Below the pieces are notes generated by a model. It had not been told where the DNA came from and searched no databases. It saw only the letters and a list, made by a program, of their open reading frames with translations. A stretch of 41,547 bases of DNA. Source: Proteus vulgaris (GTDB lineage: Bacteria > Pseudomonadota > Gammaproteobacteria > Enterobacterales > Enterobacteriaceae). Location of the stretch: positions 1-41,547 of the forward strand of contig NZ_JAEHOQ010000028.1 of assembly GCF_016239305.1 (NCBI RefSeq), given 5' to 3'. Below, piece by piece: positions 6,740 through 14,893 of this stretch; position 1 is the first letter of the stretch, and each line of letters starts with the position of its first letter. A program made the translations under genes and the position numbers.

Positions 6740-8905
6740 TTAGAAACGCTGGCTAACAGTGAAACCAATGCGTCCTTCATTAAATTTGTCATAACGCTGA
6801 TAGCCCATCGTTGTGCCTAAATTTAATGATTGAGTGATATCGAGATTTGCACCTAATTCCGCACTAATAATGTCACCACCAACAGTATTTCCTTTAATAT
6901 CAAAGGTGCCTCCTCCAGTATTAAAATAAGTCAAGCTGTGGCGCTGATTAATACTATTGTCACCTGCGATATCTTTGATATAACGAAGATTAAGGGATGG
7001 GGTTAATTTTCCATAAGCAGTCTGATAGCTATTCCATACAGCAACAGAGCCACCTAATTGATTAACAGCATAGCGTTGGCCGTAAGTACGCATAGATAAG
7101 GCTGAGCCTGTTTCTTCCCAAGAATCAATATTGAGCCATTGATATTGATAAGTCAGCATCGGTTTAATATGGATGAAATCAAAATCAAAATAGGTTCCAG
7201 CATTAATCTGATAACCTAATTGCACACCAGAATAATCACCTTTTGCTTTGGTATTTCCTTCCCATCCAGTATTACCACCAATATCTCGCTCACTATCGAC
7301 TGTGTAATAACCAATATTTAGATTACCGCTTAGGAATAATGTGTCACTATACCAACCTGTGTAAGGCATAAATTCAAAATGGCTAATTTCTTTGCTTGCG
7401 TTACGTTGTTTCGCGTCAGCCTTTGCGTAGTTATAAGCAAAAGAAACACCAATAAGAGCATCTTGATTAATTTCGTAATCAGTACCGATTTGAATACCAG
7501 TACGATAAGTGTTGTAACCGTTAATTCCACCTTGATTACTTTGTGTACCATAACCGTACAATATATTGGCCCAACTATTCCAGCCAGCTTCTCTTTCTTC
7601 AATTGGCAATTGATTATCATAGCGTAAATAGCGATGTGTAATATTATTGCGCATATCTTCAACCATGATTAATCCTGCTTGAATATCACTGCCATCAGCA
7701 ATAGGGGCTAAATCATTTGATAATATGGCTATATTATTATCGTCATTTCCAGCAGCAACTAATAAACTCAAAGCTTCATCTGAAATTTGACTACGTGTAT
7801 TATTAAATTCATTTAAAACAGTTGGAATAATAAAATTAGCTGCCACTAATCCATTTTCATTGACGCCACCACGTTCAGCTGCACTAATAAAGTTATTACC
7901 ACCTTCGTAGCTAATACCATAACGTGCAACTAATTGATTACCACTAACACCACCGCTAATATTAGGCGGTGTAGTCTCTAACCATGAGTCTGTTTTTTCT
8001 AATAAAGGAGATACATCTGGTGCAATGGCATTGGCGTCAGTAACCGTAATTCCAGCTTCATCTTTAATCGCTGAATTGGAAGAAATCAAAACAATATCTT
8101 TGTTTATAATGTTATCGACACTGGTGCCTTTAAAATCCAATTTGGCTTGGCTGCCTTTTTTAAAAGTGACATCACCGTCAACATGAAGAATGGTTTCATC
8201 AGTATTGGTATTATCATCGAGACGGAAAATTAACTGGCTATTTTCCTTATTCATGAAATTACCTTCCCAATGAATCGTTTTATCTTTTCCTTGGATAGTT
8301 AAATTGCCATGGTTTTCAATTAATGGAACACCCGTGATTTTATATCCATCAAATAAGGCATTTTGAGCCCCACCTTGATATGCAAAGTTTATTTTAGTAT
8401 CTGTGTGACTATTTCCTAATATATCGCCGTGGATCTCACCATTTACATCACTTCTAAAACCTGTTTTTAGTGTTCTAAAATCAATGGCTGCGGTTTTTCC
8501 ACGAATAATGGCACCGTCTCTTACATAAACGCCAGTACCTCGTTTAGGAAAATCGCCTTCAACCAATATGGCTGTGCCATTTTCACTGGTTACGTTAGCG
8601 CCATTTAAGTTGATATTACTGCTAAAAGAAGCACCTTGATTTATCTTGATGGCACTTGCACCATCACCAGTAACAGTAATATTTTTTGTAATTGCTTGAG
8701 CTTTATATTCTGTTGATGAGCTATTAAATACAACGCCATCACCTTGAGAAATAGTGACATCTTTATTTATTTGTGCCGTATTACCGTCATTAACATTAAC
8801 CGTCTCACAGATATTTAAAGTGGGATCACATTCTGTCGCCCATGCCGAACCATAAATAGCTGATAAAATAGCAGCGCTCAAAAATAACAATTTTTTATTT
8901 TTCAC
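6740..8905 (-). CDS. Autotransporter (type Va) with unknown passenger, in the chondroitin operon
   Basis: The 721-residue protein has a Sec signal peptide of about 23 residues (ending Gly-Ser-Ala-Trp-Ala), then a short Cys-flanked loop (CDPTLNIC). A passenger of roughly 400 residues follows, rich in Asn, Thr and Gly and in beta-helix-like segments ('GVVFNSS', 'GASAIKINQGASF', 'NHGNLTIQG'). The last 270-280 residues form an autotransporter beta barrel ending in the terminal Phe required by the BAM machinery (VSQRF). It starts with GTG, with GGAG 8 bases upstream. It lies 36 bases after the porin gene and 11 bases before the ABC endolyase, so it is clearly in the operon. No protease, lipase or lyase motif was seen in the passenger. 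Position suggests a surface role in binding or handling glycosaminoglycan, which is inference. A generic adhesin is the alternative. Confidence 0.85.
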   Translation of the reverse strand: MKNKKLLFLSAAILSAIYGSAWATECDPTLNICETVNVNDGNTAQINKDVTISQGDGVVFNSSSTEYKAQAITKNITVTGDGASAIKINQGASFSSNINLNGANVTSENGTAILVEGDFPKRGTGVYVRDGAIIRGKTAAIDFRTLKTGFRSDVNGEIHGDILGNSHTDTKINFAYQGGAQNALFDGYKITGVPLIENHGNLTIQGKDKTIHWEGNFMNKENSQLIFRLDDNTNTDETILHVDGDVTFKKGSQAKLDFKGTSVDNIINKDIVLISSNSAIKDEAGITVTDANAIAPDVSPLLEKTDSWLETTPPNISGGVSGNQLVARYGISYEGGNNFISAAERGGVNENGLVAANFIIPTVLNEFNNTRSQISDEALSLLVAAGNDDNNIAILSNDLAPIADGSDIQAGLIMVEDMRNNITHRYLRYDNQLPIEEREAGWNSWANILYGYGTQSNQGGINGYNTYRTGIQIGTDYEINQDALIGVSFAYNYAKADAKQRNASKEISHFEFMPYTGWYSDTLFLSGNLNIGYYTVDSERDIGGNTGWEGNTKAKGDYSGVQLGYQINAGTYFDFDFIHIKPMLTYQYQWLNIDSWEETGSALSMRTYGQRYAVNQLGGSVAVWNSYQTAYGKLTPSLNLRYIKDIAGDNSINQRHSLTYFNTGGGTFDIKGNTVGGDIISAELGANLDITQSLNLGTTMGYQRYDKFNEGRIGFTVSQRF

Positions 8906-8941
8906 AATATAACTCCATGAACAATTATATGATTTTAATTA

Positions 8942-9826
8942 TTAGAATGTTGCTCTGAATGAAACTTTGAAATAATCCTGAGTCGATTTACTACCATCAT
9001 TTTTATTTTCAACTCGTTCATTATAATATTCCGTCATGACTCGCCATTGAGGTGATATTTGATAAGCCATTTGTAGGGTATAACGTGTCATATCTTTTTC
9101 GATATAAACGCCTTTATTTGTTCTATCTTCTATTTTTCCAAAAATAGATTTACGCATTGATGGAGAAACAATTAATCCTATTGGTGTTGTCCAGTTCACA
9201 TACATACGTAATTGTTGATTATGGTTTGTTTCTTTTGTGTCGTATTCTTCATGTCGTATTGCTTGCTTACCACCATCAAAATAAGCGACAGTAGTGTTAA
9301 TATTAGGGGTGACAAAATAACGTAGACCAGGTTCAATTTCCCAGCCTAAGTAATCCGTATTTGTGACGCCATTACTACGTTTGTCTTCTTTTTTTTGTAA
9401 GCCAAATAAAACGCTACCCGTTAAAACCCAATCTTTATTAATTGGAAATTGGTAATTAGTTTTTGATTCATAAAAATCAATAGTTAAGCGACTACCGTTA
9501 TCATAGTTAGTGAGATCTTGACGTACTTTTAAACCAGGTTGGATCCAACCATTGTTTAGTTTAAAACGATAGCTACCTTGTAAATCATAACGTTGATAGC
9601 GATTTTTGTTATCATGTTCACGCTGACGAAAACCAACATCGAAATACCAATTAGATTTTTCTGGGTTAATATTAAAATCAACACGATAACCAGCATAGTT
9701 ATTGGGTGTATCGTAATCAGCTGTTTCCCAAGAAAACATTGCGTTGACATTAGCTGCCTGAGAATGAAAAGAAGTTAAACCTAAGCCAAGAAGAGGTAAG
9801 AAAAGAGCAATACGAAGTTTGTTCAT
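8942..9826 (-). CDS. OmpG/KdgM-like monomeric porin for oligosaccharides
   Basis: The 294-residue protein has a signal peptide ending near Ser-Gln-Ala-Ala. The rest is alternating aromatic and polar beta strands throughout ('YAGYRVDFNI', 'WYFDVGFRQR', 'YFKVSFRATF'), ending in Phe. Size and strand pattern fit the 14-strand OmpG or 12-strand KdgM families, which pass charged or neutral oligosaccharides through the outer membrane. I cannot decide between the two by eye. It lies between the sulfatase (146-base gap containing a hairpin) and the autotransporter (36-base gap). The likely job is uptake of chondroitin fragments or chains to the periplasmic lyases. Many Lys and Arg residues could favour sulfated substrates, but their pore position is unknown. 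The Shine-Dalgarno sequence is weak. Confidence 0.8.
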   Translation of the reverse strand: MNKLRIALFLPLLGLGLTSFHSQAANVNAMFSWETADYDTPNNYAGYRVDFNINPEKSNWYFDVGFRQREHDNKNRYQRYDLQGSYRFKLNNGWIQPGLKVRQDLTNYDNGSRLTIDFYESKTNYQFPINKDWVLTGSVLFGLQKKEDKRSNGVTNTDYLGWEIEPGLRYFVTPNINTTVAYFDGGKQAIRHEEYDTKETNHNQQLRMYVNWTTPIGLIVSPSMRKSIFGKIEDRTNKGVYIEKDMTRYTLQMAYQISPQWRVMTEYYNERVENKNDGSKSTQDYFKVSFRATF

Positions 9827-9941
9827 GGTATATATCCAATTCTTTATTCGCTTTTATGAATGTCAATTTTTAGGTGTAGGACGTTTTTCCTTTTATTTTA
9901 TTAAAAGGATTTTTTATATAAGCGAATTGGGTTTATATATA

Positions 9942-9961
9942 GCGCCATAAAATTATGGCGC
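9942..9961 (-). other. Hairpin between sulfatase and porin genes
   Basis: GCGCCATA (9942-9949) pairs with TATGGCGC (9954-9961), 11 bases after the sulfatase stop. On the minus strand it is followed by TATATATAAA rather than a clean T run, so it is a weak terminator or an mRNA-processing or stabilising stem. Confidence 0.5.
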
Positions 9962-9972
9962 AGATATTTTTA

Positions 9973-11532
9973 TTATTTTTCTTTACATGTCGATATTGTT
10001 TTATTTAATTTATTAGTTGTTGCCGTAATAAATTCAGAGGCGCGCCAAGAATCTCCTGTTTTTTCCAACCAAGGGGTTAATTCTTCTTTAATTAATTTCT
10101 CAATTAAAGCCATATTGTCTTTGGCGATATTTTTCATTTGATAAGGATCATTCACATTGTCATATAAGGTATATTTCAATGGTTGACCATCTTGTCTATC
10201 GATAACCAGTGTATGAGTTTTGGTTCTGACACCTCGTTTACCAAATGAAGGTTCTCCATAAGGAATAAAAAGATAAAGCTGTGAGTTTGCTGTGTCGCCT
10301 TTACCTGTGACCACTCGGTCTGAAAGATCACTCCCTTCGACGGAATCAGGTATCCATTCGGATAAGCCAAGTAGCCCTAAGATAGTTGGGTAAATATCAG
10401 GAGCTGACATTAGTGCATCATCAGAGCCTGGTTTAATTTTACCCGGTAAACGAAACATCATAGGAACACGCATGGATTCTTCATAAGGATTATTTTTTGT
10501 TGCCTGCCCATTTGCCCCTAAGCAACTGCCATGATCAGAGAAGAAAACAACGAGAGTATTATCGGCAAGACCTTGTTTTTCTAATTCATCAACGATGCGA
10601 CCAAATTGCTCATCAACACCGTTGACCATTGCCATATATTCTTTGAAATATTGAGGCCCGTAGCCTTCTTGATATTCACTTTCCCATTGTACGTTCGGGC
10701 GAGTGTTGAGCTCTTTAGACGTTTTACCTTGATAAGCATCGAGATATTTCTTCGGTACTTGGTCATAAGGCGAATGAGGTGGGTTCATTGAAACAACTAA
10801 TGCAAATGATTTGGAATTATCTCTAAATTGATTATTTTCATTTTTGAGAAATTTGATAGCCATATCAGCTTCATGTTCAGGCCCCCATTGATCAATGTAA
10901 ATTGGTTTATCACGAGGTGTATCGTTTGCCCAATACATAGGTTTTAAATGTAAATCGTAGGTACCATAAGAATACCAAAAGTCAAAACCATGGCGTCTAT
11001 CAGGAGCTGCCCATTCATTCCAATAACGGCCTTCCATTGGATTATTGTAACTTTCAATAAATGGTTCGTAAGGCGCATCAAGATGCCATTTGCCAATATA
11101 GCCTGTGCTGTAATCAAGAGATTTTAAAACATCAGACCAACATTTTGCATAAGGAGATAAATCAATACCTACTTTGCCACCATAATCATGCGCATTTCCT
11201 GTAATGCCATTGCGAACAGGATATTGTCCAGTCATAAACATGCCACGGAAAGGAGAACAAAGAGGGTAATTTGAAGCCATTTGTGTCATTACTTTGGCTT
11301 GCTTCGCAAATTTATTCAGATTTGGTGTAATTGAGGGATCTTCTCCCATAAACTGCAACGCGTGCGCGCGCATTTCATCAGGAAAAACAATTAATAAGTT
11401 AGGGGCGTTTTCCGGACGCGATCGCGTATTAGAGGTCGAGCTTCCTGAATTAGCAATAACAGGGGTAGAAACAGTCATTGCCGCACCGCTGGCTGCGAGC
11501 CCTTTGATAAAAGTTCTGCGGGAAACAGTCAT
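9973..11532 (-). CDS. Tat-exported type I sulfatase, probably acting on chondroitin sulfate
   Basis: The 519-residue protein starts with a twin-arginine signal, SRRTFIK (residues 4-10), a hydrophobic Ala/Gly stretch and a likely cut near Val-Ile-Ala (27). The alkaline-phosphatase-fold sulfatase core follows. Metal ligands are in FPDEMR (Asp52) and in SDHG. The formylglycine site is Cys92-Ser-Pro-Phe-Arg96 with Thr-Gly at 101-102. The canonical form is C-x-P-S-R; here Phe replaces Ser. The Cys must be converted to formylglycine in the cytoplasm, consistent with folded export by Tat; no maturase gene is in the window. It is first in the chondroitin operon, with AGGAGG correctly spaced before the ATG. 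The inferred substrate is sulfated GalNAc (4-O or 6-O) in chondroitin fragments; exo versus endo action cannot be read from the sequence. Confidence 0.9.
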   Translation of the reverse strand: MTVSRRTFIKGLAASGAAMTVSTPVIANSGSSTSNTRSRPENAPNLLIVFPDEMRAHALQFMGEDPSITPNLNKFAKQAKVMTQMASNYPLCSPFRGMFMTGQYPVRNGITGNAHDYGGKVGIDLSPYAKCWSDVLKSLDYSTGYIGKWHLDAPYEPFIESYNNPMEGRYWNEWAAPDRRHGFDFWYSYGTYDLHLKPMYWANDTPRDKPIYIDQWGPEHEADMAIKFLKNENNQFRDNSKSFALVVSMNPPHSPYDQVPKKYLDAYQGKTSKELNTRPNVQWESEYQEGYGPQYFKEYMAMVNGVDEQFGRIVDELEKQGLADNTLVVFFSDHGSCLGANGQATKNNPYEESMRVPMMFRLPGKIKPGSDDALMSAPDIYPTILGLLGLSEWIPDSVEGSDLSDRVVTGKGDTANSQLYLFIPYGEPSFGKRGVRTKTHTLVIDRQDGQPLKYTLYDNVNDPYQMKNIAKDNMALIEKLIKEELTPWLEKTGDSWRASEFITATTNKLNKTISTCKEK

Positions 11533-11581
11533 TGCTTCCTCCTATTTTACGTTTACTTTCGAATTGGTGCCTTTTATCTTA

Positions 11582-11647
11582 TTTATACTTTTGCATAAGA
11601 TCAAAAAGTAAGTTAACGAAAGATCAAGAATTGAAAGGGAGATCACA
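11582..11647 (-). promoter_or_regulatory. Candidate CRP-dependent promoter of the chondroitin operon
   Basis: On the plus strand TGAAA-N6-TCACA (11632-11647) has a good right half (AGATCACAT) and a poor left half. On the minus strand TATAAA (11587-11582) is a plausible -10 with no good -35. The predicted start near 11575 puts the CRP-like site about 64 bases upstream, which fits a class I activated promoter. Catabolite control of a polysaccharide operon is expected but unproven here. Confidence 0.35.
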
Positions 11648-11861
11648 TAATGGTGTCAAATTATAAGCAACTTGATGGCTAAAATAGGAGTTGAAATATT
11701 GTTAAGAATAGATTAACTTTTTATCAATTAATGTAATTAATTGATTTATAATCATATTTGTTGTTTTGTGATGATGGTTGCAAAAATACCTTAAAGTTTC
11801 TTTTTCTAGCTAGAAAGTTGGATAACAGAAAGTATAAGTCTTTTTCTTTCGTTTGTTTTCA
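11648..11861. other. Non-coding stretch downstream of the GNAT gene
   Basis: There is no convincing gene. It holds a perfect 14-base palindrome, TTTCTAGCTAGAAA (11803-11816), with no T run behind it. It also holds a half-conserved CRP-like match, TGTGA-N6-TTGCA (11767-11782), too far from the sulfatase start to weigh heavily. Confidence 0.4.
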
Positions 11862-12350
11862 TTATCCTTTAATGACCCACCAAGATGTTCCTTTAAACTC
11901 AATGTTTTTAACTATCTTCATGCCTAATTTTTGATGTGCTTTTAGTGATCGAATATTATTACCGTTAACAAACGCGATAGGATGTCCGCCATATAAAGCG
12001 CAGATATGTTGGTAGAGGTCGCTTAATAGTGATTTTCCTCGATGTGATTTATCAATACAGACAGGACCATAAAACCAATTATTTTGTGTTATTTCTGGAA
12101 AGCGTCGATTAATTTCTTGAGCAATAGGCGGAATTGAAAAAGAGGTGACAGGGAAGCTGAAAACCACCGCAACGATATTTTCTTGATTAAGTGCAACAAT
12201 AGTATTTGTACTACTTTGATACATTGCCTCAACTTTGTTTTTGGGATATTCACCATATAATCCGCCTTGTTGAGATTCTGAATTTGCCTGTAATAATGTT
12301 GCTACTGTACTGATATCTTTAGACGTCATTTTTCTAAATATATAATCCAT
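11862..12350 (-). CDS. GNAT-family N-acetyltransferase
   Basis: This 162-residue protein fits the GNAT fold. The N-terminal strand (DYIFRKMTSKDISTVATLL) is typical, beta strands 2-4 lie in the middle, and the acetyl-CoA binding part is near Cys-Ile-Asp-Lys-Ser-His-Arg-Gly-Lys-Ser (about 98-107), where HRGKS stands in for the usual Q/RxxGxG/A loop. 'NGNNIRSLKAHQKLGMK' is the classic C-terminal motif (N..A...Y/H.K.GF). It probably acetylates a small molecule or a protein N-terminus; the substrate cannot be inferred. AGGA lies 8 bases before the ATG. It stands alone on the minus strand, about 235 bases after the adhesin gene and apparently not in an operon with it. Confidence 0.85.
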   Translation of the reverse strand: MDYIFRKMTSKDISTVATLLQANSESQQGGLYGEYPKNKVEAMYQSSTNTIVALNQENIVAVVFSFPVTSFSIPPIAQEINRRFPEITQNNWFYGPVCIDKSHRGKSLLSDLYQHICALYGGHPIAFVNGNNIRSLKAHQKLGMKIVKNIEFKGTSWWVIKG

Positions 12351-12586
12351 TTTTTATTCCTTTTTATGCTAAATTATAATATTAACATATAAAAAATAGT
12401 TTATAATATAAAGATACATCAATAATACTAAAGGTAAATTTATTAATTTAAGAGTGGATATTTAAAGTTGACTATCTACAAAATCTCTTTTTGAAAGAAA
12501 TGTAACAAAAGCAGCAATAGAATATATTTATTACTGCTTAATTAATAAAATGATCTTTATTTTTTATTTATAGAAAATAGGAGTGA

Positions 12587-13336
12587 TTAGAAACCATAGG
12601 CTAATCCGCCACCGATAATGATTTCTTGTTCACTATTTATTGACGAATTTATTCTAAATGCAATATCGTTATTCGGTTTATATTGTATTCCTCCAGCAAA
12701 AGCCGTACCAGTTCGGTAATTACTAATACCAATTCCGCCACTTAAGGTGTGATGGCTAAGATAAGGAATATTGGTCATTGCAACAGATGAAGCAATACCT
12801 GCAAATACTTTCTTTTCTAATGCAATGATTTTTTTATCTAAATTTGCAATTGAGTCTGTGATTTCAGCTTGTCTTTTCCGGTAATAATGATCAAAATTAT
12901 TAACATGAGTTTTGAGATCACCGATATCTGTACTGACACTTCTTTTTAGCTGATTGATGGTGTTATTTGTTGTTATTCTGTTTTTATCTACCATTTTCTT
13001 AGTTTGGATAAGATTAACGGCATCTGTATTATTTTTACCATCACTAATATTAACTAATCGAGACGTCTGGTTATTTTCAGTGTTACCAAATGAAACCGTA
13101 TTTTCTTCGGTTGCTAATGCATTATGACCAATAGCAATAGAGTGTGTATTTTTAGCTTGACTATTGACTCCTATTGCAATTGAACCATTACCTGAGGCAT
13201 CACTATTATCACCTAATGAAATACTAGGGATATTAACGATAATAGGTATTTCTTCTTTTTCTTTTGTTGAGTTTACATTTGAATAAGAAATTGAAGGAAA
13301 TAATAGGAAGAATAAAAATAACTTTTTAAATAACAT
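12587..13336 (-). CDS. Very short trimeric autotransporter adhesin (YadA-like)
   Basis: The 249-residue protein has the complete order of a type Vc adhesin in miniature. A signal peptide of about 19 residues precedes two YadA head repeats (GSIAIGVNSQAKNTHSIAIG, about 50-75). A neck motif follows (SRLVNISDGKNNTDAVNL, about 92-110), then a short coiled coil of roughly 50 residues, and a membrane anchor (about 180-249) ending AYGF. Members trimerise to form one 12-strand barrel. The head is close to the minimum possible. Only a short distance could separate it from the membrane, so it may bind host matrix close to the surface or be a remnant of a longer adhesin. No internal frameshift was seen. 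Flanks are AT-rich non-coding DNA on both sides, so it appears monocistronic. Confidence 0.85.
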   Translation of the reverse strand: MLFKKLFLFFLLFPSISYSNVNSTKEKEEIPIIVNIPSISLGDNSDASGNGSIAIGVNSQAKNTHSIAIGHNALATEENTVSFGNTENNQTSRLVNISDGKNNTDAVNLIQTKKMVDKNRITTNNTINQLKRSVSTDIGDLKTHVNNFDHYYRKRQAEITDSIANLDKKIIALEKKVFAGIASSVAMTNIPYLSHHTLSGGIGISNYRTGTAFAGGIQYKPNNDIAFRINSSINSEQEIIIGGGLAYGF

Positions 13337-13522
13337 TTAATTTAACCCTTTGAAAGGAATTCTTGGCGTAAATCAATGCTAAATGATTGTTTTTTTCATC
13401 ACAAATAAAATATTATGAAATTACTCTTAAAAATAGTTTTAAATAAAATTATATGTTGTTTAATATATAATTGGCTATTTTAAAAATATTCTATTAAATA
13501 AAATTATATTTGATAAGTTATT

Positions 13523-13558
13523 AAATAAAAAACTGCATCTTCATTAAAATGCAGTTTT
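13523..13558 (-). terminator. Terminator of the RpiR-family regulator gene
   Basis: The stem AAAACTGCAT (13529-13538) pairs with ATGCAGTTTT (13549-13558) around a 10-base loop. Read on the minus strand it is followed by TTTATTT. It lies 13 bases after the regulator's stop codon. Confidence 0.85.
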
Positions 13559-13571
13559 GGATAAATGTTAA

Positions 13572-14399
13572 CTAATGTTTTTTTCTAAAGGCAAAAGCAA
13601 CAGAAATCGCTTGCAGCAAACACATTGTTGATGTTTGAGAGCGAAAGGTTTTTATTTGAGCTTCTTTTACCGTTAAACAAACGTCACTCAAACTCGCCAA
13701 TGGACTAATAGGACTGTCTGTAACAATAATTTGTTTAGCTTCTTTATATGTTGCCATTTCGCACATTTTTTGCATTTCATCTGAGTATGGGTGGAAATGA
13801 ATGCCAAAAAGTACATCCCGATGTGTAATATTTCTCAATTGCTCTTTGTACATTCCTCCTAAACTGTTTACAAAGACAGTTTCACAAGGAATGTGCGAGA
13901 GAGCATGAAAAAAATAGCTCGCAGCACTGAATGAATGATGAAATCCACAAATATAAATTGTTTCAGCTTGTTCGAGTAATTGTAATGTCTTATTTAACAT
14001 TTCTCTGTGAGTCTGATTTGTCAATTGTTGCAATGAATGGCTATTTGCTTGCGCAAATTCTTGCAAAATATAGGCAGGCTCATTCAGATTAGGTGGTTCC
14101 TCTTTATATTTCTGTTTATAAGTTAAATTTTCATTTTCATTTACCATTTCATTCATCAAATGATGTTGAAATAATTGTTTCATTTCATTAAAACCATTGA
14201 AATGAAATGCATTGGCAAAACGAATTAATGTCGATGGAGGAACATTTGCTTTATCTGCAAGGATTGCAATTGTATCAAATGCCACACTGTTTTTATTATC
14301 AAGTAGATAATGTGCAACCTGCTGTAGCCTTTTACTTAATCCATTATAGCGGGAGCGAACTTGTTCCTGTAGTTCATTCAGATTTGTTGCAGTAGACAT
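13572..14399 (-). CDS. RpiR/MurR-family transcriptional regulator
   Basis: This 275-residue DNA-binding regulator has an N-terminal HTH_6 domain (about 10-85; DTIAILADKANVPPSTLIRF is the helix-turn-helix) and a C-terminal SIS sugar-phosphate-binding domain (about 125-255; 'ETIYICGFHHSFSAASYFFHAL', 'VLFGIHFHPYSDEM', 'KQIIVTDSPISPLA'). Family members usually sense phosphosugars or amino sugars. GAGGG lies just upstream of the ATG. A perfect palindrome 13-41 bases upstream suggests autoregulation. No sugar-metabolism gene adjoins it. Control of the neighbouring chondroitin genes (products: GalNAc and an unsaturated uronate) is possible, but I did not find the same palindrome there. Confidence 0.88.
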   Translation of the reverse strand: MSTATNLNELQEQVRSRYNGLSKRLQQVAHYLLDNKNSVAFDTIAILADKANVPPSTLIRFANAFHFNGFNEMKQLFQHHLMNEMVNENENLTYKQKYKEEPPNLNEPAYILQEFAQANSHSLQQLTNQTHREMLNKTLQLLEQAETIYICGFHHSFSAASYFFHALSHIPCETVFVNSLGGMYKEQLRNITHRDVLFGIHFHPYSDEMQKMCEMATYKEAKQIIVTDSPISPLASLSDVCLTVKEAQIKTFRSQTSTMCLLQAISVAFAFRKKH

Positions 14400-14411
14400 A
14401 GTGCCCTCAAT

Positions 14412-14440
14412 AAAAATACTACTGTAATTGTAGTATTTTT
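14412..14440. promoter_or_regulatory. Inverted repeat upstream of the RpiR-type gene, likely operator
   Basis: AAAAATACTAC (14412-14422) and GTAGTATTTTT (14430-14440) form a perfect 11-bp inverted repeat around 7 bases, extended outward by CTCAA/TTGAG with a small bulge. It sits between the expected promoter and the ribosome binding site of the regulator. Its length and symmetry fit a dimeric HTH_6 operator. A terminator on the plus strand is the alternative (T run 14436-14441). Confidence 0.55.
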
Positions 14441-14893
14441 TGAGTCGGAATTGAATGTTTTTAGCTAATAGTAATTAAAATGAAATATAGAGTTAATTCA
14501 AAGTAAATGAACAACCTAAAGGTAATTATTTGATGTTTAAAACTCTATTTTATTTATTCTTTATTAGTTTTATTATCACTTATCGAAATTAATTTTCTTT
14601 ATTTTAAATTAAATGAAATTATTATTTCACTTCATTAAGGTAGGGGCTATAACAATATCATTTTTATTTTGTCGATTTTGTTTTATTTAACCTATCTCAT
14701 TTTAAATTATTGCCAATTTAATTTATGGTGTTATTTTTTGTTATTATTGTTACTGTTTTTTTGAAGTTGAAGTTTTTTAATATCTTTGTGCGCAATGATT
14801 GATATTCATAATACAACACTTGTTTTATTTGTTAATGATAGTAATTTATCACTATCTTAATTTAAATATACTTTTGTTGGTTGAAATTTTTAT
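14441..14893. other. AT-rich intergenic region
   Basis: This is about 450 bases between the divergent regulator and the next plus-strand frame. It is dominated by A/T runs. I see no RNA gene, repeat family or long frame in it. Confidence 0.5.

Noticed and set aside
9839-9866. A perfect -35 (TTGACA on the minus strand) with AAGAAT 16 bases later, before the porin gene
   Set aside because: Transcription would start only about 6 bases before the ATG and would remove the ribosome binding region.
11767-11782. A second CRP-like match (TGTGA-N6-TTGCA)
   Set aside because: The right half is poor and it is about 190 bases from the likely promoter; the site at 11632-11647 fits better.
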